Below are positions 1 to 7,195 of a stretch of DNA of 15,008 nt, piece by piece. The DNA lies in contig JAHZFK010000047.1 of the NCBI GenBank assembly GCA_019421385.1, positions 1,929 to 16,936 on the forward strand. The letters run 5' to 3'. Made by a program: the position numbers and the translations under genes. This DNA is from Clostridiales bacterium (GTDB lineage Bacteria > Bacillota > Clostridia > Oscillospirales > Butyricicoccaceae). The notes under the pieces are model-generated. The model searched no databases and was not told the origin of the DNA. It saw nothing but the letters and a program-made list of their open reading frames with translations. Position 1 is the first letter of the stretch; each line of letters starts with the position of its first letter.

Positions 1-231
1 ATATGCGTCCGTATAGGATAACCCTGTGCGCCGCGCGTACAGATCTACCGCATTGCCATGCGCCCGGCAGTGGAAGCAATGGTACTGGTTCGTGTCTGTG
101 TACAGGTACAGCCGCCGCTTGCGGTCGCCGCAAAACGGACAGTTGATATGTACCTGCCGCAGGCCGCGATCCTCCACCGGCAGCCCGCTTTTGCGGGCCG
201 CCATCAGGATGGAAAAGGTTTTGTATGCCAT
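1..231 (-). CDS. DnaG-type primase, N-terminal zinc-finger part (runs off left edge)
   Basis: Only the first 77 codons lie in the window. The protein opens with a CHC2-type zinc ribbon: C31-x2-C34 in NCPFCGDRK, then C52-x2-C55 in YHCFHCRAHGNAVDL, with H51 and H58 close by. This is the DNA-binding zinc domain at the start of bacterial and phage or plasmid primases, which lay RNA primers for DNA synthesis. The catalytic TOPRIM domain would be beyond the edge and cannot be checked, so a stand-alone CHC2 protein or a primase-helicase fusion is also possible. I chose the ATG at 231 because it follows the stop of the upstream ATPase gene (238-240) by only a few bases, although its ribosome binding site is weak. 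It is the last visible gene of the minus-strand operon and adds a replication function to it. Confidence 0.8.
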   Translation of the reverse strand, partial: MAYKTFSILMAARKSGLPVEDRGLRQVHINCPFCGDRKRRLYLYTDTNQYHCFHCRAHGNAVDLYARRTGLSYTDAY

Positions 232-237
232 GCTTCG

Positions 238-2025
238 TCACCCTGCCTTTTTCTGTGGCGCTTGTACGGCATTCACCTGCAGCGTCTGCCGCGGTACGAC
301 CCGCGAAAGGATGGTCTGGCCGTTGTGCTGCGCGGCGCCGAGGTCGCAGTAGGACTCCGTGTTGTCCACAAACAGCGGATAGCACTTGCGGGAAAGTCGC
401 GATAACAGTTCCACCACCTCGAGTCCGCAGCGGACGCGCTCGGACAAGGACAGCTGGATATAATCCCGGCCATCATAGGTCAATTTGAACACGTCCCGCA
501 TTTCGCCGCTTTCCTTTACCGGCTCATACAGCTTGAGTCCGGCCTTGTGCATACGCACCGGCGCGAATAGCAGCGCCGCCCGTTCGGACTGATACGCCTT
601 TGCTGCTGTAATCTGGTCGTTTACGATACGGATTTCTTCATCCATCTGTGCGAGCGCCTCTTTCTGCCCCTTGGGCAGGCTGTCCATCAGCTTCTGTATC
701 TGCTCGATCTCGCTTTCCAGCTTACTTTGCTCACGGGACAGGGTCTGGTACTGCTGCGCCTCTTCGGCTGTCAGGCCACCCAGCACAAGGGCTGCGGACA
801 GCTCCTTGATCTTCGCCTTGATACTGTCACGCTGCTGCGCGGCGGTGCCTGCTGGCAGCGCTTGGAGTGCCGCGGAAAGACGGGAGAGTTCGGCAGCTTT
901 CTGTGCTTCAAACTGCTGCCGGTTTTGTGCTTCCTGCGCGGCGAGTGCTTCGCCCTGCTGCCGGATGGCAATGCCGTCCGCTTGAATTTTCTGCAGCCGC
1001 TGGGCAAAGGCCGCCTGTACTTCGGGAAATGCAGCGCCATCTAAACGGCGCAGGCAGGTCGGACAGATGCCTTGCCGTTGCAAATACTGTAAGCGACCGG
1101 CTTCATCGTTGTACTTACCGTACAGAAGCTGAAGCTGGTTTTGCATCTGCTGCAGCTGTGCCGCGCCGGCAGATTCATACTGCCGCTCTCGTGCGGCATC
1201 CAGTTCTGCTTGCAGTCGGGCGCGTTCCTGTTCGGATTGCCCTTCTGTCACCGCATCATACTGGGCGCCCAGCCCTGCGATCTGCGATTCGATCGCCGAA
1301 GTGTCGTAGGCTTGCTGCTTGCGTACCAGCGGTTCGAGCGCGGCCGTCGTGTGGGCGAGCAGCGCTTGCTTTTCACTAAGCTCTTTTTGCAGCTTTGCCC
1401 GTTGGTTTTCGGTTTGCTGCATCTGTCCGTCCAGCACCAGCCGGTCTTTTTCCAGCTCTTTCAGCGCATCGCGCTTGTCTTTCAGATAGACTTCCGGCAT
1501 TTCCAGCCGGTCGTCCCCCAAGATGCCGCGCATGTGCTCACTGAGCTTTTCCATGACCGCCTCGTGCGGTACCGACTGGAGGTATTGCTCGATCAGCTTG
1601 CGTCCGCTGCCGCCCAGCACCTCGGTGAAATACAGGGGATTGAGCAAAGACAGAATCAGGTCACGGCTGCCGAAACGCTCGGCAAAGCGCTCCTGCGTGG
1701 TCGTAGTGCCGTCCACGGAAAGAATGCTTTTGCTGTTTTGCCGCACCCGGCGGATCTCATGCGTCTGGCCGTCGTCCGTGCGGACAAGCATCTCCACCCG
1801 GAGAAAGGGGACGTCTGCGTGGTGCAGATGGTCGAGATCACGTCCGCCGAAGAACGGCGCGCCAGTCAGGGCGTAAGCGATCGCGTCTGCGATCGTACTT
1901 TTGCCCTGCGCATTGTGACCGGTGACTGTGGTCATCGGGCCGAAAGACCATTCCTGCTCGGCAGCGAACCGACCGAACCCGGTGACCTTCAGCGTTTCGA
2001 TCTGCAAAGCCGAAAACTGTGCCAT
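238..2025 (-). CDS. Rad50/SbcC-like zinc-hook ATPase
   Basis: A 595-residue SMC-type ATPase. Visible parts in order: N-terminal ATPase half with Walker A GHNAQGKST (residues about 36-44); a long Q/E/A-rich coiled coil; a zinc-hook CPTC (321-324) near the middle; the returning coil; then a signature-like LSLSERVRCG (525-534) and Walker B PLFVDN (about 550-555). This is the Rad50/SbcC layout, in a shorter form than chromosomal SbcC. Such proteins hold and process DNA ends, usually with a nuclease partner (SbcD/Mre11); none is in the window. The start is uncertain between two adjacent ATGs at 2028 and 2025; GGAGG stands 4 or 7 bases upstream, and I prefer 2025. The gene begins 14 bases after the Rad52-like gene ends, so annealing protein and end-binding ATPase are probably co-translated. 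Family-level call is firm; the precise role is inferred. Confidence 0.85.
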   Translation of the reverse strand: MAQFSALQIETLKVTGFGRFAAEQEWSFGPMTTVTGHNAQGKSTIADAIAYALTGAPFFGGRDLDHLHHADVPFLRVEMLVRTDDGQTHEIRRVRQNSKSILSVDGTTTTQERFAERFGSRDLILSLLNPLYFTEVLGGSGRKLIEQYLQSVPHEAVMEKLSEHMRGILGDDRLEMPEVYLKDKRDALKELEKDRLVLDGQMQQTENQRAKLQKELSEKQALLAHTTAALEPLVRKQQAYDTSAIESQIAGLGAQYDAVTEGQSEQERARLQAELDAARERQYESAGAAQLQQMQNQLQLLYGKYNDEAGRLQYLQRQGICPTCLRRLDGAAFPEVQAAFAQRLQKIQADGIAIRQQGEALAAQEAQNRQQFEAQKAAELSRLSAALQALPAGTAAQQRDSIKAKIKELSAALVLGGLTAEEAQQYQTLSREQSKLESEIEQIQKLMDSLPKGQKEALAQMDEEIRIVNDQITAAKAYQSERAALLFAPVRMHKAGLKLYEPVKESGEMRDVFKLTYDGRDYIQLSLSERVRCGLEVVELLSRLSRKCYPLFVDNTESYCDLGAAQHNGQTILSRVVPRQTLQVNAVQAPQKKAG

Positions 2026-2039
2026 CATGATTCCTCCTC

Positions 2040-2426
2040 TCACGCTGCCGTCCGATAGTCCTGCAGCTCGTAGTACATGCCGCCGGCGCTGTTCCGCTGC
2101 ACGATCTTTGCGTTTCGGATGCGAACGCCGCTGGCCAGTCCGGGCTTTGTACCCAGGCTGAATACCTTGAGCGCACGGTTATCCGGTGTGACCAGATCCA
2201 CCCACGCCGCGGCCGGATAGCCCTGCATGGGCGCCGGCTGCAGGCCGCGCACAGCGTAGATATCCGCCGGTGCATTGCCGGTGTTAGACGACTGCGCTGC
2301 GCACAGCCCCAGCTTCTGCAGCTGCTCTGCGTAGTACGCGTTCAGGTCTGCCGGCCGGGCGATCTGCTTGTACTTGTCCAGCGATACCCATTTGGCCGGG
2401 ATCTCGTACAAATAGCGACCAACGCC
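2040..2426 (-). CDS. Rad52-family single-strand annealing protein, 3' exon (C-terminal half)
   Basis: This is the second half of the gene whose first half lies at 4919-5314; the group II intron at 2427-4918 separates them. The exon supplies 128 residues and the stop. It begins GVGRYLYEIPAKW, which is the expected continuation of the Rad52-type motif after KRAAVLW in exon 1. The remainder (rich in Q, A and P) has no motif I recognise; in Rad52 proteins the C-terminal part is variable and often contacts partners such as SSB or recombinase. There is no start codon with a ribosome binding site at the front of this exon, so it is unlikely to be translated alone; it depends on intron removal. The stop (TGA at 2040-2042) lies just upstream of the Rad50-like gene's ribosome binding site. 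Confidence 0.85.
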   Translation of the reverse strand, partial: GVGRYLYEIPAKWVSLDKYKQIARPADLNAYYAEQLQKLGLCAAQSSNTGNAPADIYAVRGLQPAPMQGYPAAAWVDLVTPDNRALKVFSLGTKPGLASGVRIRNAKIVQRNSAGGMYYELQDYRTAA

Positions 2427-2487
2427 GTAGAGTAGGAAAATGCCGCCTTGCCATATTGCTATGGCAGGTTTGCATAGTCCCCTCCCA

Positions 2488-2521
2488 GAACCGTACTTAC
2501 ACCTCTCGATGTATACGGCTC
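2488..2521 (-). ncRNA. Group II intron domain V (catalytic hairpin)
   Basis: The 34-nt element starts GAGCCGTATA and ends GTACGGTTC. It folds by eye into an 8-bp lower stem (GAGCCGTA with TACGGTTC), a two-base AG bulge, a 6-bp upper stem (TACATC with GGTGTA) and a GAGA tetraloop. The AGC catalytic triad is present at the second to fourth bases. No compensating damage is visible, so the ribozyme core could still be active. Confidence 0.9.
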
Positions 2522-2525
2522 GCCA

Positions 2526-4334
2526 TTATTGCTTCAGATGAGTTGTTCTGGGGTGATGGATTTTGTGATGGCAATCCTTGCAGACCGCTATGGTCTTGCG
2601 TTTCTTTGCTATCATTATTATCTCCCAGTGTTCTTTGCCTTTGAGATCCTTCACCTTATTCACATGATGGATTTCCAGCGGCACGCCTGTTTTTCCACAC
2701 AATTCACATACCTTGGACATCAAGCGTTTTTCAAAAGTCGTTGTTGTTCCGGCATGGATCATAGCATGATTTGCCACACAATCGGATACCCTTTTGATAC
2801 TTCTGCAATCTCTGAAATTGGCAAAACCAAGCCGTTTTTCACCTTTGCTAGTCTGATAGGGTATACTCCAACCTCCGCGTCCGTCCTTATATTTATTTAG
2901 GATTTTATGGCTTGTGCTTTTATGCTTATTTGCAAGCGTTTTCAAGCAGCTATATTCCATGAGGTATGCGAAGTAATGCAGGTCACCAAAATTACTTGCT
3001 AATGCATAATAGTTGCAGATACCTCGGAGTTCGGCGTTGTATGTAGATACGATTTCAAACTCCGTACATCTGAGCAGGCTTTTTCTGGCCGCCGGCCTTA
3101 TTGCACCATTTTGCGTTTGACGAATGATTGCTTTATTGAACAGAAACGGCATGATCTTATCGTTGGTAGGAATTGTAAGCTCAACCGTTTTATTCATAGT
3201 CCGTTTGGTGCAGTTTCCACCTTGCTTTACACTTTGGTTCCGTCTAACACGAATGTCATATCCCAGAAATCTTGCATGCAGGCTACTGTGGGTTATCAAC
3301 GTTTTCTCGCGTGACAATTCCATTTTCAAACTGTTGCTGATGAAATCCGCTAGTTCCTTTTTAATGTTCTCACAATCTGACCTGTTACCCCTTATACCAA
3401 TGATAAAATCATCGGCGTAACGGATATACTTGATAACCTTGTCTGTCGCTGATGTACAGGGTGTTTTGAGTAGTTCAGACTTCAATTCCTTCAGGTGTCT
3501 GTGCAGCGCCACTTTTTCCGCACCTTTTGCAGTTTTAAGTCGCGCTCTGGCTTTGACCTGTTGATAAAGAATCGAGTCATACTCAGGTGTGCGATATCTC
3601 TCTTTTGGCAGATAAAACTCTTTTGCCAGCTTGGCTACAAATTTATCCAGCTCATTCAGATAGATATTCGCAAGCAGTGGGCTGACAATCCCCCCTTGGG
3701 GACAGCCAGAGTATGTGGCGTGGTATTGCCAATCCTCCATATATCCTGCCTTGAGGAATTTCCAGATCAGTTGGATTAGTCTTGCGTCTTTAATCTTGGA
3801 ATTGACGATTTCTACTAACACATGATGGTCAATGCTGTCAAAACAGCCTTTTATATCGCCCTCGATAAACCATGAAACACCTGTAAACTCCTTTTATAAA
3901 GAAGTAAGGGCTGTGTGGCAGCTTCGGTTGGGGCGAAAACCGTGAGAATATTTTGAAAAAATTGGTTCATAGACCGCTTCCAAAATCATTCTCAACACCT
4001 CTTGGACAAGTTTGTCCGTAAAGGTAGGCAATCCCAGTGGACGCATTTTTGTGCTGTTCTTTTTGCGGATATAGGTTCGCCGGGCAGGATGAGGACAATA
4101 AGAATCATTAGCAAGCTGCTGTATGATTGAATTGATTTTCTTTTCGCTGAAAGCGTCAGCCGTGTCCTCATTAATGCCTTTTGTGCCAGCGCCATCGTTT
4201 GCATACAGATTTTGGTAAGCCGTGTGATACAAATCGGGCCTTAGCATATAACGGTAAAGTCTTGTGAATATCTCGTCTTTGTTTCTCCCAGAATTTTCTC
4301 GAATCCTATCCAAAATCTCCATTGTTGGTTTCAT
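2526..4334 (-). pseudogene. ltrA: Group II intron reverse transcriptase/maturase, interrupted by an in-frame TAA
   Basis: Intron-encoded protein of 602 codons if read through. It would copy the intron into new sites and help it splice. The start ATG at 4334 follows a GGGAGGAAT ribosome binding site. The first 146 codons cover the RT N-terminal part (RPLGLPTFTDKLVQEVLRM, then HGFRPNRSCHTAL). Codon 147 (3896-3894) is TAA where a tyrosine-like residue would be expected (TSL-stop-KEFTGVSWFIEGDIKG). The frame then continues unchanged through CFDSIDHH, the GCPQGGIVSPLLANIYLNEL motif, the active-site YADD (about residues 306-309), the maturase region, and a C-terminal HNH endonuclease with two C-x2-C pairs (CELC and CKDC) and the HH of LEIHHV (from about residue 543). 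So a single nonsense change separates two otherwise healthy pieces (about 4334-3897 and 3893-2526). A sequencing error or stop read-through is the alternative. Confidence 0.9.
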
Positions 4335-4918
4335 GATGAGGTATTCCTCCCTAATCAATTTTGATTTCAGAATGCAATAACTGCCTTCCTTTGCCTTGTA
4401 AGGGACGTTATCCCTCTCCGACTACTATGAAGGCTCCGTTGCCATGCCGGATATTCAATGTCCAGGACACATAGCCGTTTCAGGCGTTCCGGTTTAGGCA
4501 ATCCCCAGTTAATGCGATAAGTAGGTAAATGCAGATTGTCGGATATGCTTTTGCTTCGTGATTTCCAGTTCTCTGGACTGTCTTGTGAATCGATGATAGC
4601 CTATTGCGCCTATGGGGAACGTAATAGGATTCACAACAAAGGTTGATGACAAAATCAAAAGATTTTGGGTACATACACATTCCTTTGCCTCGCCGTAAGA
4701 GGGACTTGAAGCTCGCATTCAACAAACCCAGTTTTATCCTTATATCTGCTTAACATCACGATTCAGTCGCATCTTTGTGTATAAGATGACTCATCGTTTT
4801 CCTGTCATGCTTTGTTCCCGTATCAGCTTTCGCCTTTCGGTTAGACAGGTTGTTTCCTCCGCTATCATGGAGGGTAGTACCTTATAACTACATCTTACCG
4901 CACCCTATCTGGGCGCAC

Positions 4919-5314
4919 CCAAAGAACCGCTGCGCGCTTGAAGCTGTCCGAAATACCGCCCTTGATGGCTTCAATGTCGGTGTTTTCCGCACCGTCTACC
5001 TTTTCTATCCACTCCTTGCGCTCCTCCAGATAGATGGAGAGCCCGCAGAGCTGGGAGGATATCGGCGTTTTGGGTGTTTCAGACGAGTTTTCGTATTTGC
5101 CCGGCTTCGGGACGTACTGGTGCCACGGAATAAACCGCGTGCGCCAGCAAAACGGCCCTACCACATCGTCCAGACGGTTCTGGATTGCGCGGCTGTCGAT
5201 AAACGCCACGACCAGTCCCTCGCTGTTCGAGTTTCGCATCTTGGTCACACGCCACTCGACGTCTGTAGCGGCAAACGGTTCACAAAGCTGCCGTCTCAGT
5301 TCTTGTCCGCTCAT
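4919..5314 (-). CDS. Rad52-family single-strand annealing protein, 5' exon (N-terminal half)
   Basis: Exon 1 gives residues 1-132 of a 260-residue protein completed by 2040-2426. Rad52-type proteins coat single-stranded DNA and anneal complementary strands in recombination and repair, common in phages and mobile elements. Family signs: LCEPFAATDVEWRV near the start (residues 10-23), GLVVAFIDSRAIQNRLDDVV (33-52), a GLSIYL strand, then EKVDGAENTDIEAIKGG and SDSFKRAAVLW (122-132). The last motif is completed by GVGRYLY in exon 2. Without splicing, translation would run seven codons into the intron and stop, giving a 139-residue truncated product. The start ATG at 5314 overlaps the stop of the E2-like gene (ATGA), with GGAGGT five bases upstream. 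The reading frame is uninterrupted at the exon junction (phase 0). Confidence 0.9.
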
Positions 5315-5979
5315 AATGCACCTCCGATAAAGTTCGTCACGGTTTTGCCCATCGGAATCAGCACATCGCTGTAATAGTACGAAGATGCCTTGTCCTTTAA
5401 GTGCTCGAATAAGTCGCGGGCGGACAAATTCAGCTTTGTGCAGTCCGGCTTGTAGTAGTCGTCCCCGAACGGCAGGGCGATCGCCCGTCCCGGCAAGGAA
5501 CGCAGTTTCCAGAGCGTATCATAGCCGGTGAACTGATTGCTGCCGGTGCACAGGTGAAATCCGTTGACATTTGGGAAAGGGCAGCGGTACATCGGGGTGT
5601 CCGGCGTGATGATGCCGGTATCCGCAATACCGAGTGCAAAACCGGAGATCCGGCCGTTTTTTACACGACACCGCAGCAGGATGCGCGGCAATGGGAAATC
5701 CGGGTATTCGGTGTTGTGATACCAGACGGTGCAGCGATCCAAGCCACAGTCCAGCGTGATGTCCCAACCGTCCTGAAAGGCGGTAAGCGCGATGCAGCCG
5801 GGCGGAAGCAGGCCGCTGCGCATGGGCGCCACATGGACGTTTGCTTGCAGCTCACTTGCCAGCGCGTCGCCGGGGATATACTTGACCAGACGGGTTCCAT
5901 CTTCACGGATTAGTTCTGTCTTGACCACGGTTTTCAGCGGATTGAGATGGAGCACCGCTTCACGCACATTGGTCTCCAT
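5311..5979 (-). CDS. E2-like protein (PRTRC system protein B / Prok-E2 family)
   Basis: 222 residues. The C-terminal two thirds follows the pattern of PRTRC protein B, which has been classed as a prokaryotic relative of ubiquitin-conjugating (E2) enzymes. Visible: a W-Y element (TVWYHNTEYPDFPLP, 84-98), a strand PRILLRCRV, FALGIA, the turn ITPDTPMYRCPF, and FPNVNGFHLCTGSN (135-148). The last resembles the E2 core HPN...G.xC, which would make C144 the candidate thioester cysteine. An E2 would receive an activated ubiquitin-like protein from the E1-like enzyme encoded at 8554-9279 and hand it to a target. The start overlaps the upstream stop (TAATG) with AAGGAGG seven bases before the ATG, and the end overlaps the Rad52-like start (ATGA). 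Family assignment rests on motif memory, so the E2 activity is inferred. Confidence 0.7.
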   Translation of the reverse strand: METNVREAVLHLNPLKTVVKTELIREDGTRLVKYIPGDALASELQANVHVAPMRSGLLPPGCIALTAFQDGWDITLDCGLDRCTVWYHNTEYPDFPLPRILLRCRVKNGRISGFALGIADTGIITPDTPMYRCPFPNVNGFHLCTGSNQFTGYDTLWKLRSLPGRAIALPFGDDYYKPDCTKLNLSARDLFEHLKDKASSYYYSDVLIPMGKTVTNFIGGAL

Positions 5980-6563
5980 TATGCTGCCTCCTTTGCCTGC
6001 TGCGTCTCTGCAGGGAACGTTACGACCTTGCCGATTTCACCGGACGCGATCAACACCTCTACGCTGGAGCGGAAAAACCCCATGATGTCCAGCAAGGCGA
6101 AGAGCAGCGGCTCCCAGTCCGTAAAAGCTTCTACCGCAATCCAGACAGACAGCCCGTAGCCGTATTCGTGGTGGGGCTGTGTGACAACGCGGAAGTAACC
6201 GCTGTACGGGCAGGCATCCAGCAGGGTTTCATAGACATAGGAGCAGGCGTTCTGATAGTACGCCTCCTGCTTCAGCGGAATGCCATCCCGCGCGGCGCAT
6301 GCCTGCGCATGGGCAAAGTACACGCGCATGGTTTCGTCCGAAAAGTACATCCGGTTCGTCATGGTGTCCTCGTCGTCGCGGATATCCACGAAATCCGCCA
6401 GTGCATAGAGCAGTTCATACCAGCTGGCATAGAGGAAATCCTCGTCGCCTGTGAGCAGACTGCCGGTGTTCCGGATGAAATCGTCCAGCTTGCCCGCTGC
6501 GTAATAGGCAGCTGCCAGCTCGAGCTGTTGGAACGCATGTTGGAGGTTTTCATAGCTTCGCAC
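5979..6563 (-). CDS. Hypothetical protein in the E1-E2-JAB operon
   Basis: 194 residues, family not recognised. The sequence is acidic and rich in aromatic and alanine residues, and reads as a mostly helical soluble protein with no signal peptide. A hydrophobic stretch near the end (LLFALLDIMGFF) looks like a buried helix rather than a membrane span. The start is a GTG at 6563, chosen because GAGGGGG lies eight bases upstream; a TTG at 6584 or a GTG at 6572 in the same frame are alternatives. It follows the 99-residue gene by a few bases and touches the E2-like gene, so it is translated with the conjugation genes. It could be an accessory or adaptor of that system; nothing in the sequence proves a role. 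Confidence 0.75.
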   Translation of the reverse strand: MRSYENLQHAFQQLELAAAYYAAGKLDDFIRNTGSLLTGDEDFLYASWYELLYALADFVDIRDDEDTMTNRMYFSDETMRVYFAHAQACAARDGIPLKQEAYYQNACSYVYETLLDACPYSGYFRVVTQPHHEYGYGLSVWIAVEAFTDWEPLLFALLDIMGFFRSSVEVLIASGEIGKVVTFPAETQQAKEAA

Positions 6564-6576
6564 GAACGTCACCCCC

Positions 6577-6876
6577 TCAGACAAAAGAAATCACCGGCTG
6601 AGGTACCGGTTTGGTGTATACCGCAGGCTGATACAGCTGGAGAGCCAAACCGCCAAGACAATCTGCTTCCTCGCAGCGATAGTACAGTGCGCGGGCATCT
6701 TCCGGGGCAAACGCATCAAAGTCGACGTCCTGCAATGAGATGTACTTGCCCATCAGGAACGGCAGCGCGATGCACTCCGTTAGATATCCCTCGCCGAGGA
6801 GCGGCGCCCCATTGGTTTCCAGCTCCGGCGCCGTTTCCAGAGCGCGGACAAAACCTTTCAGATCCAATCTCAACAT
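6577..6876 (-). CDS. Small hypothetical protein, candidate partner of the E1-E2-JAB genes
   Basis: 99 residues, not recognised. The ATG at 6876 has GAGGTG seven bases upstream, 11 bases after the preceding stop. The protein has an N-terminal helix-like part (LDLKGFVRALETAPELE), a middle with acidic residues (DVDFDAFAPEDARALYYRC), and a strand-rich tail ending PQPVISFV. Its size and position among E1, E2 and JAB genes make it one of the places to look for a ubiquitin-like modifier. However, it lacks the usual C-terminal Gly-Gly and shows no clear PRTRC protein C signature, so I do not call it one. No signal peptide or membrane segment. Confidence 0.75.
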   Translation of the reverse strand: MLRLDLKGFVRALETAPELETNGAPLLGEGYLTECIALPFLMGKYISLQDVDFDAFAPEDARALYYRCEEADCLGGLALQLYQPAVYTKPVPQPVISFV

Positions 6877-6887
6877 TCTTCTTCACC

Positions 6888-7181
6888 TCAATACTCGTCT
6901 GCAAACAGCACGGTGGTTGCGGAGCGGTCCCATTCGGTGATGATAAACACCTTTTGGCCCGCTGCCTTGTATGCGGAAAGCAGCCGTTCTCCATGCCGTA
7001 CCGCGGCATCATTGAGCTTCCAGTCCTCCTCGCACAGGTCGCCCCAGTCACAATGCAGATGGCGGCTGAGCAGATGGCCGATGACCAGACTGTTCAGCTC
7101 GTCTGCAATGCGCCGTGTCACAACGATCTGACCGGGCGGGAACGGTACTTCATGAATGACATGCTCATTTACTGCGTTCAT
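6888..7181 (-). CDS. Plasmid-related small protein (HCDWGDL...EWDRSATTVLFADEY family)
   Basis: 97 residues from the ATG at 7181, which has AGAAGGA six bases upstream. An ATG at 7199 overlapping the methyltransferase stop is possible but less well placed. The sequence shows the conserved pattern of a widespread accessory-element family: HLHCDWGDLCEEDWKLND, then GERLLSAYKAAGQKVFIITE, then DRSATTVLFADEY at the C terminus. Members are often labelled plasmid-related protein or, misleadingly, type I restriction subunit M; no restriction or methylase motif is present here. The molecular function is not known to me. Its presence supports a plasmid or integrative-element origin for this operon. Confidence 0.8.
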   Translation of the reverse strand: MNAVNEHVIHEVPFPPGQIVVTRRIADELNSLVIGHLLSRHLHCDWGDLCEEDWKLNDAAVRHGERLLSAYKAAGQKVFIITEWDRSATTVLFADEY

Positions 7182-7195
7182 TTTTGTTCCTTCTT

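Larger units (their letters stand above)
2427..4918 (-). mobile_element. Group II intron (Ll.LtrB-like, mitochondrial-like class) inserted in the Rad52-like gene
   Basis: A 2492-nt retroelement in sense orientation with its host gene. On the minus strand the 5' end is GTGCGCCCAGATAGGGTG (from 4918), the consensus start of Ll.LtrB-type introns. It is followed by typical domain I sequence, including an AAGGTACTAC stretch and GCGAAAGCTGATACGGGAAC. A reverse transcriptase ORF sits in domain IV (4334-2526), a 34-nt domain V at 2521-2488, and domain VI ends in CCTACTCTAC, closing with the AY dinucleotide at 2427. A candidate branch-point A is 7 bases from the end (2433). The bases CCAAA (4668-4664) could serve as EBS1 for TTTGG at the end of exon 1, a 5-bp match I found by eye. 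The body is more AT-rich than the host operon, which supports recent arrival. RNA parts look intact; the protein is interrupted. Confidence 0.93.

Noticed and set aside
2015..2028. Same start context (CATGATGGCACAG) in the Rad50-like and methyltransferase genes
   Set aside because: The shared bases are just a double ATG plus Ala-Gln codons after a GGAGG; the match is too short to argue for duplication.
1141..2058. 305-codon open frame on the plus strand
   Set aside because: It lies opposite the Rad50/SbcC-like gene, whose Walker, zinc-hook and signature motifs prove the minus strand. No motifs or ribosome binding site of its own.
4480..4725. Small minus-strand ORFs within the intron's 5' part
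   Set aside because: This stretch is domain I of the group II intron RNA; the frames have no coding features.
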